Positions 43,394 through 51,785 of a stretch of DNA of 64,000 nucleotides are shown piece by piece; within the stretch, counting starts at the first letter, position 1; each line of letters starts with the position of its first letter. Below the pieces are notes generated by a model that saw only the letters and a list, made by a program, of their open reading frames with translations, searched no databases and was not told where the DNA came from. Source of the stretch: Streptomyces sp. NBC_00306 (GTDB lineage: Bacteria > Actinomycetota > Actinomycetes > Streptomycetales > Streptomycetaceae); contig NZ_CP108032.1 of NCBI RefSeq assembly GCF_036169555.1, positions 4,216,001 to 4,280,000 on the forward strand, given 5' to 3'. Made by a program: the position numbers and the translations under genes.

Positions 43394-43806
43394 CAGTCGC
43401 GTCCGCTCTCGTCGACAGCTGCCGCGTCGGGCACGATGCCCGTCACCGGCGGGAACAGCATGGCCCCGTCGGCATCCGCGATATTGAGGGCCAGCCCCGC
43501 CGGTTCAGCCATGGCCGGGACGATCTCGTCCAGCAGCCGCGCGCCGCGCAGTTCGGCGAACTCCCACGACCGGCCGGTCTCCCGCCCGTCCCCGGCATCC
43601 CGTGACCGAGCGAACCGGGCCAGCGCCTGCTCGTCCGTGAACCCGCAGATCCAACGCACCCCGCCGAACGCGGCCGTCCACAGCCCGCCGCCGTCGTACG
43701 GCACCAGGACCAGTGCCCGCCGCAACTCCCCCACCAGCGCGCGGGGATCTCCCACCCCTGCCCGCCGATCGGCAATCCGATCCGTCAGCGCTGTCCCGTC
43801 AGCCAT
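43393..43806 (-). CDS. SseB-like protein
   Basis: Protein of 137 residues from the ATG at 43806, with GGAGG 5 bases upstream. The pattern LRRALVLVPYDGGGLWTAAF, GVRWICGFTDEQALARFA and LLDEIVPAMAEPAGLALNIA matches actinobacterial SseB N-terminal-domain proteins, which occur beside WXG100/Rhs genes. It is the first gene of the toxin operon. A helper or accessory role in toxin export is likely; no enzymatic motif is seen. Confidence 0.75.
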   Translation of the reverse strand: MADGTALTDRIADRRAGVGDPRALVGELRRALVLVPYDGGGLWTAAFGGVRWICGFTDEQALARFARSRDAGDGRETGRSWEFAELRGARLLDEIVPAMAEPAGLALNIADADGAMLFPPVTGIVPDAAAVDESGRD

Positions 43807-43993
43807 GGAGCCTCCGTTCATGTGCCACTGCCGCGTGGTCCTGGATCCCGGACACCGTAGGACACCACGCTCGGCATGAACCAGCGGTTCCGCCGACCTT
43901 GGCGGCGACGTGAAGCAGGGGCGGGTTACTGGGCGCAGCGACGGTGGGCATGTTGTGGCCCGACCGTGGAGCGCGGCACGTGAAGTGAATCCG

Positions 43994-44497
43994 TCAGCTG
44001 GAGCGCTTCCCCTGGGCAGCCACGCTTTCGGCCTTCATCTCCGCACGCGCTCGGTACTCGTCCTGAAGCCCCAGGGCGAGCAGCGACAGAATCGCTGCCA
44101 GGCCGAAGGCGGCCGTCAGAAGGTTGAGCAGGCTGTAGGGGCCGCCGGCCGCAACGACGCGACCGTCGTCCAGCAGGCAATCGAAGCCCAGTGGGAAGTA
44201 GGACGGTTCGTGGCCGGCGAGTTGATCGAGCGTGCCGGGCGGGAGGGAGCGGCAGGGAACGGCGGGGGAGGACCCTGCGCCGGACTCGGCTTCGCTCGCG
44301 TCCCACTGGACCGAGCCGAGCCCGATCGTGTACACGATGACGGCTGCGACAGCCGCCATGCCCGCGCTCCAACGCAGCAGGTCCCTGGCCCAGTCCGGTC
44401 GGCGCCCAGGGACGACGACCGATAACAGCTTCACCACGACCGCAATGACCCAGAGCGGTAAGGCGAACATGGCGCCGTACATCAGCAGGACGAACAT
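43994..44497 (-). CDS. Small integral membrane protein, unknown
   Basis: Protein of 167 residues from the ATG at 44497. Three hydrophobic segments: LMYGAMFALPLWVIAVVV, SAGMAAVAAVIVYTIGLG and LLNLLTAAFGLAAILSLLAL. A loop between helices 2 and 3 carries two Cys (VPCRSL, FDCLLDD) that could pair outside the cell. The C-terminus is a short charged tail. Not recognised; it may belong with the toxin island or be an orphan. Confidence 0.65.
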   Translation of the reverse strand: MFVLLMYGAMFALPLWVIAVVVKLLSVVVPGRRPDWARDLLRWSAGMAAVAAVIVYTIGLGSVQWDASEAESGAGSSPAVPCRSLPPGTLDQLAGHEPSYFPLGFDCLLDDGRVVAAGGPYSLLNLLTAAFGLAAILSLLALGLQDEYRARAEMKAESVAAQGKRSS

Positions 44498-44831
44498 GAG
44501 GTGTCTGCCTTTCGGGCGTTCCCCGACTCTGTGGACGACCTGATCGTCCTGTGCCAGACGCCATGCCGCGCCTGCTGGTTCCCCGGAGCCGCTGAGCGCC
44601 CGGACGTCATGTTGCACAGCCGAAACAGCAGCACGCCGACAACAACAAAGGCCCCTACGGTGACTGCGACCTCAGCTGAACGCAGCTAGTGGCCCTGTCA
44701 GCGTCGGCCGCTCGCACGCTTTCCCCCTGTGTCGGAGGGGTGGTGCGCTCTACGGGGGAGTTCAGCTGCGTTCATGTGTGGCCGGCACTTCGCTGCTGTA
44801 CCGCAACGCGCCGTCAGCGCCCAGGCGGTGC
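44498..44831. other. Gene-free stretch with a fragment of the tRNA-Gly flank
   Basis: 334 bases with no convincing gene. At 44638 the 17 bases GACAACAACAAAGGCCC match the start of the repeat block found beside tRNA-Gly (53941 copy), after which similarity is lost. Otherwise nothing recognisable. Confidence 0.5.
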
Positions 44832-45254
44832 TTACGCCGTGGCCGTGATGCCGAGTTCGGCGAGCAGGCCGCGCACCCGCTGTTCGATCTCGTCCCGGAT
44901 CGGGCGGACCGCATCGACGCCCTGGCCGGCCGGGTCGTCGAGCTGCCAGTCGAGGTACCGCTTGCCGGGGAAGACCGGGCAGGTGTCCCCGCAGCCCATG
45001 GTGATCACCACGTCCGACGTTTGGACCGCTTCGGTGGTGAGGATCTTCGGGGTCTCGGCGGTGATGTCGATACCGGCCTCCGCCATGACTGCCACGGCGG
45101 CCGGGTTCACGGAGTCGGCGGGCGCCGACCCGGCCGAGCGCACCTCGACCTCAGCGCCGGCGAGGTGGGTGAGGAAGGCGGCGGCCATTTGGGAGCGGCC
45201 GGCGTTGTGGACGCAGACGAACAGCACTGAGGGGCGCGGAGCGGCAGGGCTCAT
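44832..45254 (-). CDS. arsC: Arsenate reductase, LMW-phosphatase type
   Basis: Protein of 140 residues with the phosphatase-type P-loop CVHNAGRSQ at residues 14-22 and a second redox Cys pair in ITMGCGDTCPVFPGKRYLDW. Reduces arsenate to arsenite; in actinobacteria the electron donor is thioredoxin or mycothiol. It is the last gene of a minus-strand ars unit behind a decayed aquaporin gene and arsR. With ArsM it gives a reduce-then-methylate detoxification route. Confidence 0.93.
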   Translation of the reverse strand: MSPAAPRPSVLFVCVHNAGRSQMAAAFLTHLAGAEVEVRSAGSAPADSVNPAAVAVMAEAGIDITAETPKILTTEAVQTSDVVITMGCGDTCPVFPGKRYLDWQLDDPAGQGVDAVRPIRDEIEQRVRGLLAELGITATA

Positions 45255-45284
45255 GGCAGGTGTCCTTGCGGGCGGAAGGGGCGG

Positions 45285-45568
45285 TCAGGAGGAGGCGAGT
45301 TCGGGTTCGCCGTGCGGTACCACGACGATCGCCGTGCGGGCAGGACGTCCGTACACCACCGCCGCGGCACCCGGCCCGAGCGCGGCGCCGAGCAGCGGGG
45401 CCGCGATGAACGGGGCGAAGGAGCCCGGGATCGCCCCCTGGCTCAGGTGCCGGTGACAGCGCGGCCGACGGTGATCAGCTCCGCCGCCTGGATGCCCGAG
45501 CCGACAACGACCGCGACCAGCGGGCCGGTCCCCACGGCCTCCCCGGTGACGCCACGCCCGAGCGGCGC
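45285..45568 (-). pseudogene. Remnant of an aquaporin-type arsenite channel gene
   Basis: Two pieces of an MIP/aquaporin protein survive between arsR and arsC. Piece 1, in the arsR frame after its stop, reads VTGEAVGTGPLVAVVVGSGI and QAAELITVG, then hits a stop near 45442. Piece 2, in another frame, reads GAIPGSFAPFIAAPLLGAAL to VVVPHGEPELASS, the aquaporin C-terminus. The middle, with most helices and both NPA boxes, is missing. Streptomyces ars operons often place an AqpS-like channel exactly here, so this is an internal deletion plus frame loss. The single 123-residue frame across it is an artefact. Confidence 0.75.
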
Positions 45569-45943
45569 TCACGCGGTGATTCTGGCGCTCTGCGGCGTCA
45601 CCAGGAACGAGGCGAGCTGATCCAGAACGCCGGGCAGCACCCAGTAGTACACCCACGTACCGCGGCGCTCGCAGTCGATGAGACCGGCCTGCCGCAGCAG
45701 CTTGAGGTGGTGGGAGATCGTCGGCTGGGACAGCTCGAAGGCCGGCGTCAGCTCACAGACACACACCTCGCCGCTCTCCCCGCGCGAGGCGATCATCGAC
45801 AGCAGCCGCAGCCTCACCGGGTCGCCCAGCGCCTTGAACACCTTCGCCAGCTCACCGGCGCGCTCCTCGCCCAGCGGCGCGGCAGCCAGACCCTCGCAGC
45901 AAGCGGCGTCCTGGCCGAGCACCTCCAGCTCTTGATTCGACAT
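45569..45943 (-). CDS. arsR: ArsR-family arsenite-responsive repressor
   Basis: Protein of 124 residues. Winged-helix ELTPAFELSQPTISHHLKLL with the metal-binding CVCEL just before it, plus a CC pair near residue 15. The region ALGDPVRLRLLSMIASRGES is the standard dimerisation and recognition start. It should repress its own operon and the divergent arsM until As(III) or Sb(III) binds. A 105-base divergent promoter region with an inverted repeat lies upstream. Confidence 0.95.
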   Translation of the reverse strand: MSNQELEVLGQDAACCEGLAAAPLGEERAGELAKVFKALGDPVRLRLLSMIASRGESGEVCVCELTPAFELSQPTISHHLKLLRQAGLIDCERRGTWVYYWVLPGVLDQLASFLVTPQSARITA

Positions 45944-45972
45944 GTCTCTATGTTGACGTCTTTCGATTCAAG
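45931..45972. promoter_or_regulatory. Candidate ArsR operator region
   Basis: Arms CTTGATTCGA (45931) and TCGATTCAAG (45963) form a 9/10 inverted repeat; one arm lies inside the start of arsR. CATCAACGAACGTCGATAC a little downstream offers a second, shorter dyad. Located in the arsR/arsM divergent promoter. Confidence 0.4.
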
Positions 45973-46048
45973 GCGCAAGCTTGCATCAACGAACGTCGAT
46001 ACAAGCAGTTCCAGGGCGCCACCACGCCCCGTCATCGAGGAGTGCGTC

Positions 46049-46942
46049 ATGAGCGAACAGTCCAGCGACCTGCGCGAGACCGTCCGACAGCGCTACGCCG
46101 CGGCGGCCGCCCAGGTCACCGAAGGCGGCACCGCATGCTGCGGGCCCGCACCGGCCGAGGTCGACGAGAACTTCGGCTCCACCCTTTACACCGCCGACGA
46201 GCGCGACGCCCTGCCCGCCGAGGCCGTCGCCGCCTCCCTCGGCTGCGGCAACCCCCTCGCCGTCGCCGAACTCCGTACCGGTGAACGCGTCCTCGACCTC
46301 GGCTCCGGCGGCGGCATCGACGTCCTGCTCTCCGCCCGCCGCGTCGGCCCCACCGGCAAGGCCTACGGCCTGGACATGACCGACGAGATGCTCGAACTCG
46401 CCCTGGCCAACGCGGAGAAGGCCGGCGCGACGAACGTGGAGTTCCTCAAGGGCACCATCGAGGCCGTCCCGCTGCCCGCGAACACCGTCGACGTGGTCAT
46501 CTCCAACTGCGTGATCAACCTGTCCACCGACAAACCGGCAGTGTTCGCCGAGACCTTCCGCGCGCTGAAGCCCGGCGGGCGGATCGGCGTCACCGACGTC
46601 GTCGCCGACGACGACCTCACCCCGGACCAGCGGGCCGAGCGCGGCGACCACGTCGGCTGCATCGCCGGCGCGCTCTCCTTCGCCGAATACCGCGCGGGCC
46701 TGGAAGCCGCGGGGTTCACCGACGTCGAGATCATCGCCACCCACTCCGTCGCCGACGGCATGCACTCCGCCATCGTCCGCGCCACCAAGCCGCTCACCAC
46801 CGACGCCATCCCTGAGACCGCGGAGCCGGCTGACGCATGCTGCGGCGTCAACGCCTGCTGCACCCCGGCCGAGCGCTCCGCCGATTCAGCCCTGACCGTC
46901 ACCGATGCCAAGACCGCGACCGGCTGCGCCTGCCGGCACTGA
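46049..46942 (+). CDS. arsM: Arsenite S-adenosylmethionine methyltransferase
   Basis: Protein of 297 residues; ATG at 46049 with GAGGAG upstream. SAM motif ERVLDLGSGGGIDVLLSARR. The three cysteines of ArsM active sites are visible in SLGCGNPLA, VISNCVINLS and HVGCIAGALS. Extra Cys pairs occur in the C-terminal tail (ACCGVNACCTP, GCACRH), which may bind metal. Converts As(III) to methylated arsenicals. Divergent from arsR and presumably under its control. Confidence 0.95.
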   Translation: MSEQSSDLRETVRQRYAAAAAQVTEGGTACCGPAPAEVDENFGSTLYTADERDALPAEAVAASLGCGNPLAVAELRTGERVLDLGSGGGIDVLLSARRVGPTGKAYGLDMTDEMLELALANAEKAGATNVEFLKGTIEAVPLPANTVDVVISNCVINLSTDKPAVFAETFRALKPGGRIGVTDVVADDDLTPDQRAERGDHVGCIAGALSFAEYRAGLEAAGFTDVEIIATHSVADGMHSAIVRATKPLTTDAIPETAEPADACCGVNACCTPAERSADSALTVTDAKTATGCACRH

Positions 46943-47143
46943 CACCCCGACCCGGGTCCCTTCCGGCCCTTCCGGACAGCGGGCCCCGGCGGCAAGGGCG
47001 ACGCCGACGCGGTGACGGGCGCCGTTCGTATCACCTGACGCGGCCCTTCAGGTGATGGTCGAGGGCCTCAGGAGCCGAACAGCCGATGCGGGGGTACGAC
47101 GTCTCAGCGGAGTTCAGACCCTGACCCCACGAGGAGCTCGGTG

Positions 47144-47428
47144 ATGTACGCAGCAGTCCGGCGGTACGAAGGAGTGACGGACCCGGCCGAGGCGGGACGC
47201 CGCGTGAATGAGGGGTTCGTGCCGCTCATGCGTCAGGTTTCAGGCTTCGTGGCCTACTACTGGGTCGATGCCGGGGACGGAGTGATGATCTCGACCAGCG
47301 TGTTCCAGGACCGGGCCGGTGCCGCGGAATCGGTCGCGAAGGCGGCGGACTTCGTGCGGGACAACCTTGCATCGCTCCTCCCCAACCCTCCCCAGGTCAT
47401 GGCCGGCGAGGTTCTGGCTTCCTCGTGA
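47144..47428 (+). CDS. ABM-like small monooxygenase/stress protein
   Basis: Protein of 94 residues; ATG at 47144 chosen because GAGGAG is 7 bases upstream (a GTG sits one codon earlier). The pattern MYAAVRRYEGVTDPAEAGRR, PLMRQVSGFVAYYWVDAGDG and STSVFQDRAGAAES fits the dimeric alpha-beta barrel (antibiotic biosynthesis monooxygenase) fold. A stand-alone housekeeping or stress protein; no link to the thiopeptide cluster. Confidence 0.75.
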   Translation: MYAAVRRYEGVTDPAEAGRRVNEGFVPLMRQVSGFVAYYWVDAGDGVMISTSVFQDRAGAAESVAKAADFVRDNLASLLPNPPQVMAGEVLASS

Positions 47429-47546
47429 AAACGGTCGAAGCAGCCGCATGGGACGGCCTCTGAGCAGCACACGTGAGGCGACCGTGCGAGCAACTGCGGA
47501 GCGGGGCAGCTCCCCCTGACCGCAGGTTGGCGCTCAGCGCGCTCCG

Positions 47547-47643
47547 GACAACGACAAAGGCCCGGGTCCATGACCTGGGCCTTTTCCATGGAGGCGGGTG
47601 ACGGGACTCGAACCCGCGCTCCGAGCTGGGGAATCACCGGGCG
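47547..47643. repeat. Truncated tRNA-Gly copy with its terminator (copy A)
   Basis: Matches the terminator plus the 3' half of the intact tRNA-Gly at 57929-58002: hairpin AAAGGCCCGGGT/ACCTGGGCCTTT, then GCGGGTGACGGGACTCGAAC and the T arm. Identity ends in the anticodon loop, after which GAATCACCGGGCG replaces the tRNA 5' half. Copy B at 53941 has the same junction. This is the form of an old attachment site. The rest of the 382-base gap (47429-47810) shows no gene. Confidence 0.8.
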
Positions 47644-47810
47644 CTTCCGGCGGACGCGCACGGCCAGGGACCCCGTGCCCGCCATGGGCGACAACCCTGA
47701 TGGGCAGCGCCGAACTTGCGCACGGCCGCCGCCTTCCCCTCACGCCCCTGCCTCTACCCTTGAGGACTTCGGATTGATGGTTCACGAACAACCACGGAAC
47801 GGAGCGTGCG

Positions 47811-49565
47811 GTGACCGCGGGGGAAGCGCATGGCGGAGAGCTGACGGGCAGGGTACTCGGCGGGCGTTACCGGGTGACCTCCGTCATCGGGCGCGGCGGC
47901 ATGGGTGTGGTCGCCCGGGCGGTGGACGAACTCCTGAACCGGGAGGTCGCCGTCAAGGTCCTGCGGGCTTTCACCGACACCTCCGCGGCCGAACTGGCCG
48001 ACGTGCGGGCCCGGATGCAGCGCGAGGCGCAGGCCGCCGCCCGTATCCGGCACAGCGGCGTGGTCACCGTCCACGACGTGACCGAGGAGCAGGGCCTCCC
48101 GGTCATCGTCATGGAACTCGTCGACGGGCCCTCGCTCGACGACGTGCTGACGGAGCGCGGCACACTGGAGCCTCACGAAGCAGCCGCGATCGGCGCCAAG
48201 TTGATGGACGCGCTCGACGCCGCGCACCGGGCCGGCGTACTCCACCGGGACGTCAAGCCGGGCAACGTGCTGATCGAGCACGGCGGCAGGGTCGTGCTCA
48301 CCGATTTCGGCATCGCCAGCATGGAAGCCGCCGGCGACGACGCCATGGCCAAGCTGACCCAGAGCGGTCAACTCGTCGGTTCCCTCGACTATTTGCCGCC
48401 GGAGCGTGCGCAGGGCAGGGAGCCCGGTCCCGCGTCGGACATCTGGTCGCTCGGCATGACGCTCTACGCAGCAGTGGAGGGCACGTCGCCGTTCCGCCGC
48501 ACGTCCGCGTGGTCCACCCTGTCGGCGATCGTCACCGAGCCCCTGCCGGAGCCCCGCCGGGCGGGACCGCTCACGCCGGTGCTCCAGGCGCTGATGGCGA
48601 AGGAGCCGGAGAACCGGCCCACCGCGGAACAGGCGCGCGGCATGCTGGAGCGCGCCGCCTCGGGCGGAACGGTGCGCCTCGCATCCGCTGCTCCCACGCC
48701 CACGCCGGCACCCGCTCCCGCTCCCGCTCCCACGGTGGGCCCCGAGGCCGCGGCCGCCGCCGCCCCGGTCCCCGGGTTCGGTCCCCCGCTGTTCCCCCAG
48801 CCCGAGCCTGCGCACGGAGGCTATGTGCAGCCCGGCGTGCCGCCGACGCTGCCGGAGCACGGCGCGCCGGGCGCGGGCCACGCCGGAGTCCCCGCTCCCG
48901 AGACGAGCCGGACGACGGCCCGTCGCGCACGGCGCCGCAGCAACCGCACCGTCGTCGCGGCGGCGGCCGCCGTCGCGCTCCTCGCCGCAGGTGCCGGCAT
49001 CACCTACGCCCTGACGTCCCAACAGGGCGGCACGACCACGGACGGAGCGCGGGCGACGCCGCCCGCCGTCGGCTCCCCCACGGACAGCCCCCGGTCCGCG
49101 GAGGGAAGCACCCCGGCGTCCGCCGGTCTTCCCGGAACGTCCTCGAAGCCGTCGGCCTCGGAGGAGCCTGACGGTGACGAGGACGAGGAGCGGGAACCCA
49201 CGGAGAAGCCCGGCGCCGAAGGCGACGAGCCGACCGAGAGCCCGTCGGCCTCCCCGGAGACCGAGCCCAGCCCGACGGTGAAGGAGCCCACTCCTGTGTC
49301 GACGGCCTGCACCGGCTGGGCCCACGAGAACCGCAGCGCCGGCTCCGGTCAACTGGCCGAGACGTCCCACCTCTACACCGGGCCGTACGCGGAATGCCAG
49401 TACGTGACCGTGGTCAAGACCGGTGCGAAGCTCTACTACCACTGCTACATCACCAACGCCTACGGCAATAAGTGGATCTACTCCCGTATCGATGGGACGA
49501 ACACCGAAGGCTGGGCCCACAGCATCAAACTCACCAAGGAGAGCGGCACTTTGCGCCGCTGCTAG
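47811..49565 (+). CDS. Membrane Ser/Thr protein kinase with external SH3-like domain
   Basis: Protein of 584 residues; GTG start at 47811. Hanks-type kinase domain: glycine loop IGRGGMGVV, Lys49, HRDVKPGN at 145-152, DFG at 165-167, and activation segment GSLDYLPPERAQG. A Pro/Ala linker precedes one membrane helix (TVVAAAAAVALLAAGAGITY). The outer part has a long Ser/Pro/Glu stalk and a Cys-containing SH3-like domain (ECQYVTVVKTGAKLYYHCYI). It probably senses an external or cell-wall signal. The partner phosphatase-type gene at 51786 is not an obvious match (SpoIIE type). Confidence 0.92.
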   Translation: MTAGEAHGGELTGRVLGGRYRVTSVIGRGGMGVVARAVDELLNREVAVKVLRAFTDTSAAELADVRARMQREAQAAARIRHSGVVTVHDVTEEQGLPVIVMELVDGPSLDDVLTERGTLEPHEAAAIGAKLMDALDAAHRAGVLHRDVKPGNVLIEHGGRVVLTDFGIASMEAAGDDAMAKLTQSGQLVGSLDYLPPERAQGREPGPASDIWSLGMTLYAAVEGTSPFRRTSAWSTLSAIVTEPLPEPRRAGPLTPVLQALMAKEPENRPTAEQARGMLERAASGGTVRLASAAPTPTPAPAPAPAPTVGPEAAAAAAPVPGFGPPLFPQPEPAHGGYVQPGVPPTLPEHGAPGAGHAGVPAPETSRTTARRARRRSNRTVVAAAAAVALLAAGAGITYALTSQQGGTTTDGARATPPAVGSPTDSPRSAEGSTPASAGLPGTSSKPSASEEPDGDEDEEREPTEKPGAEGDEPTESPSASPETEPSPTVKEPTPVSTACTGWAHENRSAGSGQLAETSHLYTGPYAECQYVTVVKTGAKLYYHCYITNAYGNKWIYSRIDGTNTEGWAHSIKLTKESGTLRRC

Positions 49566-49599
49566 GCGTCCCGACCAGTCCTGCACCGGGACGCTTCAC

Positions 49600-49649
49600 A
49601 GGTCCGTCCTTGGCGGCCCGCATCAGCCGGTCCGTCCTTGGCGGCCCGC
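49600..49649. repeat. 22-base perfect direct repeat
   Basis: Copies at 49600-49621 and 49628-49649, each containing GTCCGTCCTTGGCGGCCCGC, in the 157-base gap between the kinase and NlpC/P60 genes. A period of 28 bases could suit tandem regulator sites on adjacent helix faces; function unknown. Confidence 0.85.
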
Positions 49650-49722
49650 ACCACCGGCTGATGCCGTCGCGCGACGTGGTGGCCCTACCCGTCTCACCCC
49701 CGGAGCGGGTGGTGGTCCGATA

Positions 49723-51543
49723 ATGCGACGGGTGATCAACACTTCCCGCCGCACCCTGCTCGCAGCTCTCGGCGCCACTGCCGCCGGCCCGCTCATCGGG
49801 CTGAGCACCTCCCCGGCCGCCGCAGCCACCACCTCACCCGCCGGCGCCCCGGCCGAGGCCCCCCGCGCGGGCGCCTCGGCGTCCTCCGGCATGACCGGCC
49901 CGCGCTCCTCGATGACCCTGACCGGCGCCCCGCACGACATAGCCGCCCTCACCCGGGCCTCCGTCGGCGCACTGACCGCGACCGTGCTGCCCGGAACCCC
50001 TGCCCGGACCGAGATCCGCTGCGCCGGTCAGCCGCTGGCCGTGCTGACCACGGGCGCCCGGACAGTTCTCATGACCGGACCCGAGCGGACGTTCACCGAG
50101 AACAAGCGGACGTTCGAGGACCGCTTCGAGCGCACCCTTGCCACCGCGGGCAGCTGGGGCAACTCCCCGGCCGGCGGCAGCTGGTCGGTGTTCGGCGGAG
50201 TCAGAACGGGCACACCCGAGGAGCCCGTGTACGCAGAGTTCACCATCCCGGAGCGCGGCGCCGGCCGTGCGGTCCTCAGTGACACGCTCACCGGCCGGTT
50301 CGCGACCCTGCGCGACGACGAGATCACCGACGTCGACGTCCGGTGCAACGGCCGGTTCGACAAGGTCCCCGCCGGCAACGCCTGCTCCTTCGCGCTGGTC
50401 TTCGCCTACAGCGGCAAGGACGGGACCGACCCCAGCACCCACTACCGGGCCCGGCTGTCCTTCACCACCCAGGGCGGGGTCGACCTGCGCGCCGAGAAGG
50501 TCCTCGGCGGGGACGCCACGGTCCTGAAGACCGCCGGCCCGCTCGCCACCGGTGTGCCCGCCAACACCGACTGGACGATCCGTGTCCGCCGCGAAGGCGC
50601 CCGCGTTCAGATCAAGGCCTGGCGCACGGCGGCTGTCGAACCGGCCGGGTGGACCATGGAGTTCACCGACGCCGACCCCGCCTACGCCAAGGGCCGGGTC
50701 GGCGTGCGCGGCTTCGCCTCAACCGGCTGCACGAATCTCCCGGTCACGATGAGCGTGAGCCACTTCAACGTCATGGAGGCCTCCTGGGAGAAGCCGCCGT
50801 CCGTCACCCACAGCCACTGGGTCCGCCTCCTCGACGCGCCGTACGACGGCACCTGGACCCCCGCCGTGGAGGCGGTCGTGCGCGGCTGGGCCGGATCGCT
50901 CGCCCCGGACGCCCTCTCGTACGCGGCGATGTTCCTGCCCGGCGCGCCACAGGTGACGAGCGGCCAGAAGCAGCCCGTCGGCGCGCAGGTGCTCGGCCAG
51001 GCCGGATACGGGAAGGCGGACGGGCAGGGGCTGCGCCCGGTCGGCGCGGACTTCCACGACTACATGGACCGGTCCTGGTCGTTCCCCGACAAGGTGGCGC
51101 AGCCGGAGGAGGGCCAGGTCGGGAGCCTCGACTGCTCCGGGTACGTACGGATGGTCTACGGCTACCACATGGGCGTCCCGTTGTACTCCGGCGTGGACCC
51201 CGCGAAGCTGGCCCTGCCCCGCAAGTCAGGTGCCATGGTCGACCATGCACCCGGGGCGCGGGTGGCAACCAAGGCGGATGACCACCGTGCCCTTGCGGCG
51301 GACACCCCGATCCAGCCGGGGGACCTGGTCCTGTTCGACGCGAACGACCCGGTCGACGCGAACGAGCCCTACCCCGTGGACCACGTCGGTATCTACCTCG
51401 GCCTGGACACCGACGGCCTGCGCCGGTTCGTCTCCAGCCGCAAGAGCAGCAACGGGCCCACGATGGCCGACCTCTCGGGCGCCTCATTGCTTGACGGCAC
51501 CGGCACGTACGCCCTCGGTCTGCGCACCATGCGCCGCATCTGA
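49723..51543 (+). CDS. Tat-exported NlpC/P60-type cell-wall hydrolase
   Basis: Protein of about 606 residues from the ATG at 49723 (GTG at 49732 also possible). Twin-arginine signal TSRRTLLAALGATAAGPLIG. A central concanavalin-like beta domain (FERTLATAGSWGNSPAGGSW to VGVRGFASTGCTNLPVTMSV) precedes the C-terminal NlpC/P60 domain with catalytic Cys in GSLDCSGYVRMVYG and His in YPVDHVGIYLGL. Cleaves peptidoglycan peptides or related amides. The lectin-like centre may target it to a wall polymer. Confidence 0.85.
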   Translation: MRRVINTSRRTLLAALGATAAGPLIGLSTSPAAAATTSPAGAPAEAPRAGASASSGMTGPRSSMTLTGAPHDIAALTRASVGALTATVLPGTPARTEIRCAGQPLAVLTTGARTVLMTGPERTFTENKRTFEDRFERTLATAGSWGNSPAGGSWSVFGGVRTGTPEEPVYAEFTIPERGAGRAVLSDTLTGRFATLRDDEITDVDVRCNGRFDKVPAGNACSFALVFAYSGKDGTDPSTHYRARLSFTTQGGVDLRAEKVLGGDATVLKTAGPLATGVPANTDWTIRVRREGARVQIKAWRTAAVEPAGWTMEFTDADPAYAKGRVGVRGFASTGCTNLPVTMSVSHFNVMEASWEKPPSVTHSHWVRLLDAPYDGTWTPAVEAVVRGWAGSLAPDALSYAAMFLPGAPQVTSGQKQPVGAQVLGQAGYGKADGQGLRPVGADFHDYMDRSWSFPDKVAQPEEGQVGSLDCSGYVRMVYGYHMGVPLYSGVDPAKLALPRKSGAMVDHAPGARVATKADDHRALAADTPIQPGDLVLFDANDPVDANEPYPVDHVGIYLGLDTDGLRRFVSSRKSSNGPTMADLSGASLLDGTGTYALGLRTMRRI

Positions 51544-51785
51544 TCCTGCTGTCCCGGCGGGGCGCGCCGCGTGCTCGCCCCGAACGGGCTGCATCCGGTC
51601 GGATCTCGTCGAGTCTCGCGGTCAGGACCGTCGTCACGGCCGAGCCCATGGAGGAACGCCGCAGCCCACTCGTCCTTGCCGACCGCATGACGTGACCACC
51701 TGCCCGTACGTGACCGGGCCCGGATTGACGCTGGCCACGGAGGTACCCAAGCTGGGTGTGAGGGCTGGTGGAAGGGGCTGTGGCC

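Noticed and set aside
41267..43879. Plus-strand frame of 870 residues opposite the Rhs toxin operon
   Set aside because: Shadow of three minus-strand genes with clear Rhs, WXG100-like and SseB-like sequence.
45285..45656. 123-residue intact protein between arsR and arsC
   Set aside because: Only its last 50 residues look like protein (aquaporin C-terminus); the N-terminal part is out of frame with a second aquaporin fragment, so a pseudogene is the better reading.
47570..49171. Plus-strand frame of 533 residues overlapping the kinase
   Set aside because: Alternative frame of the kinase gene; Arg/Gly/Ala-rich without motifs, while the kinase frame has all catalytic motifs.
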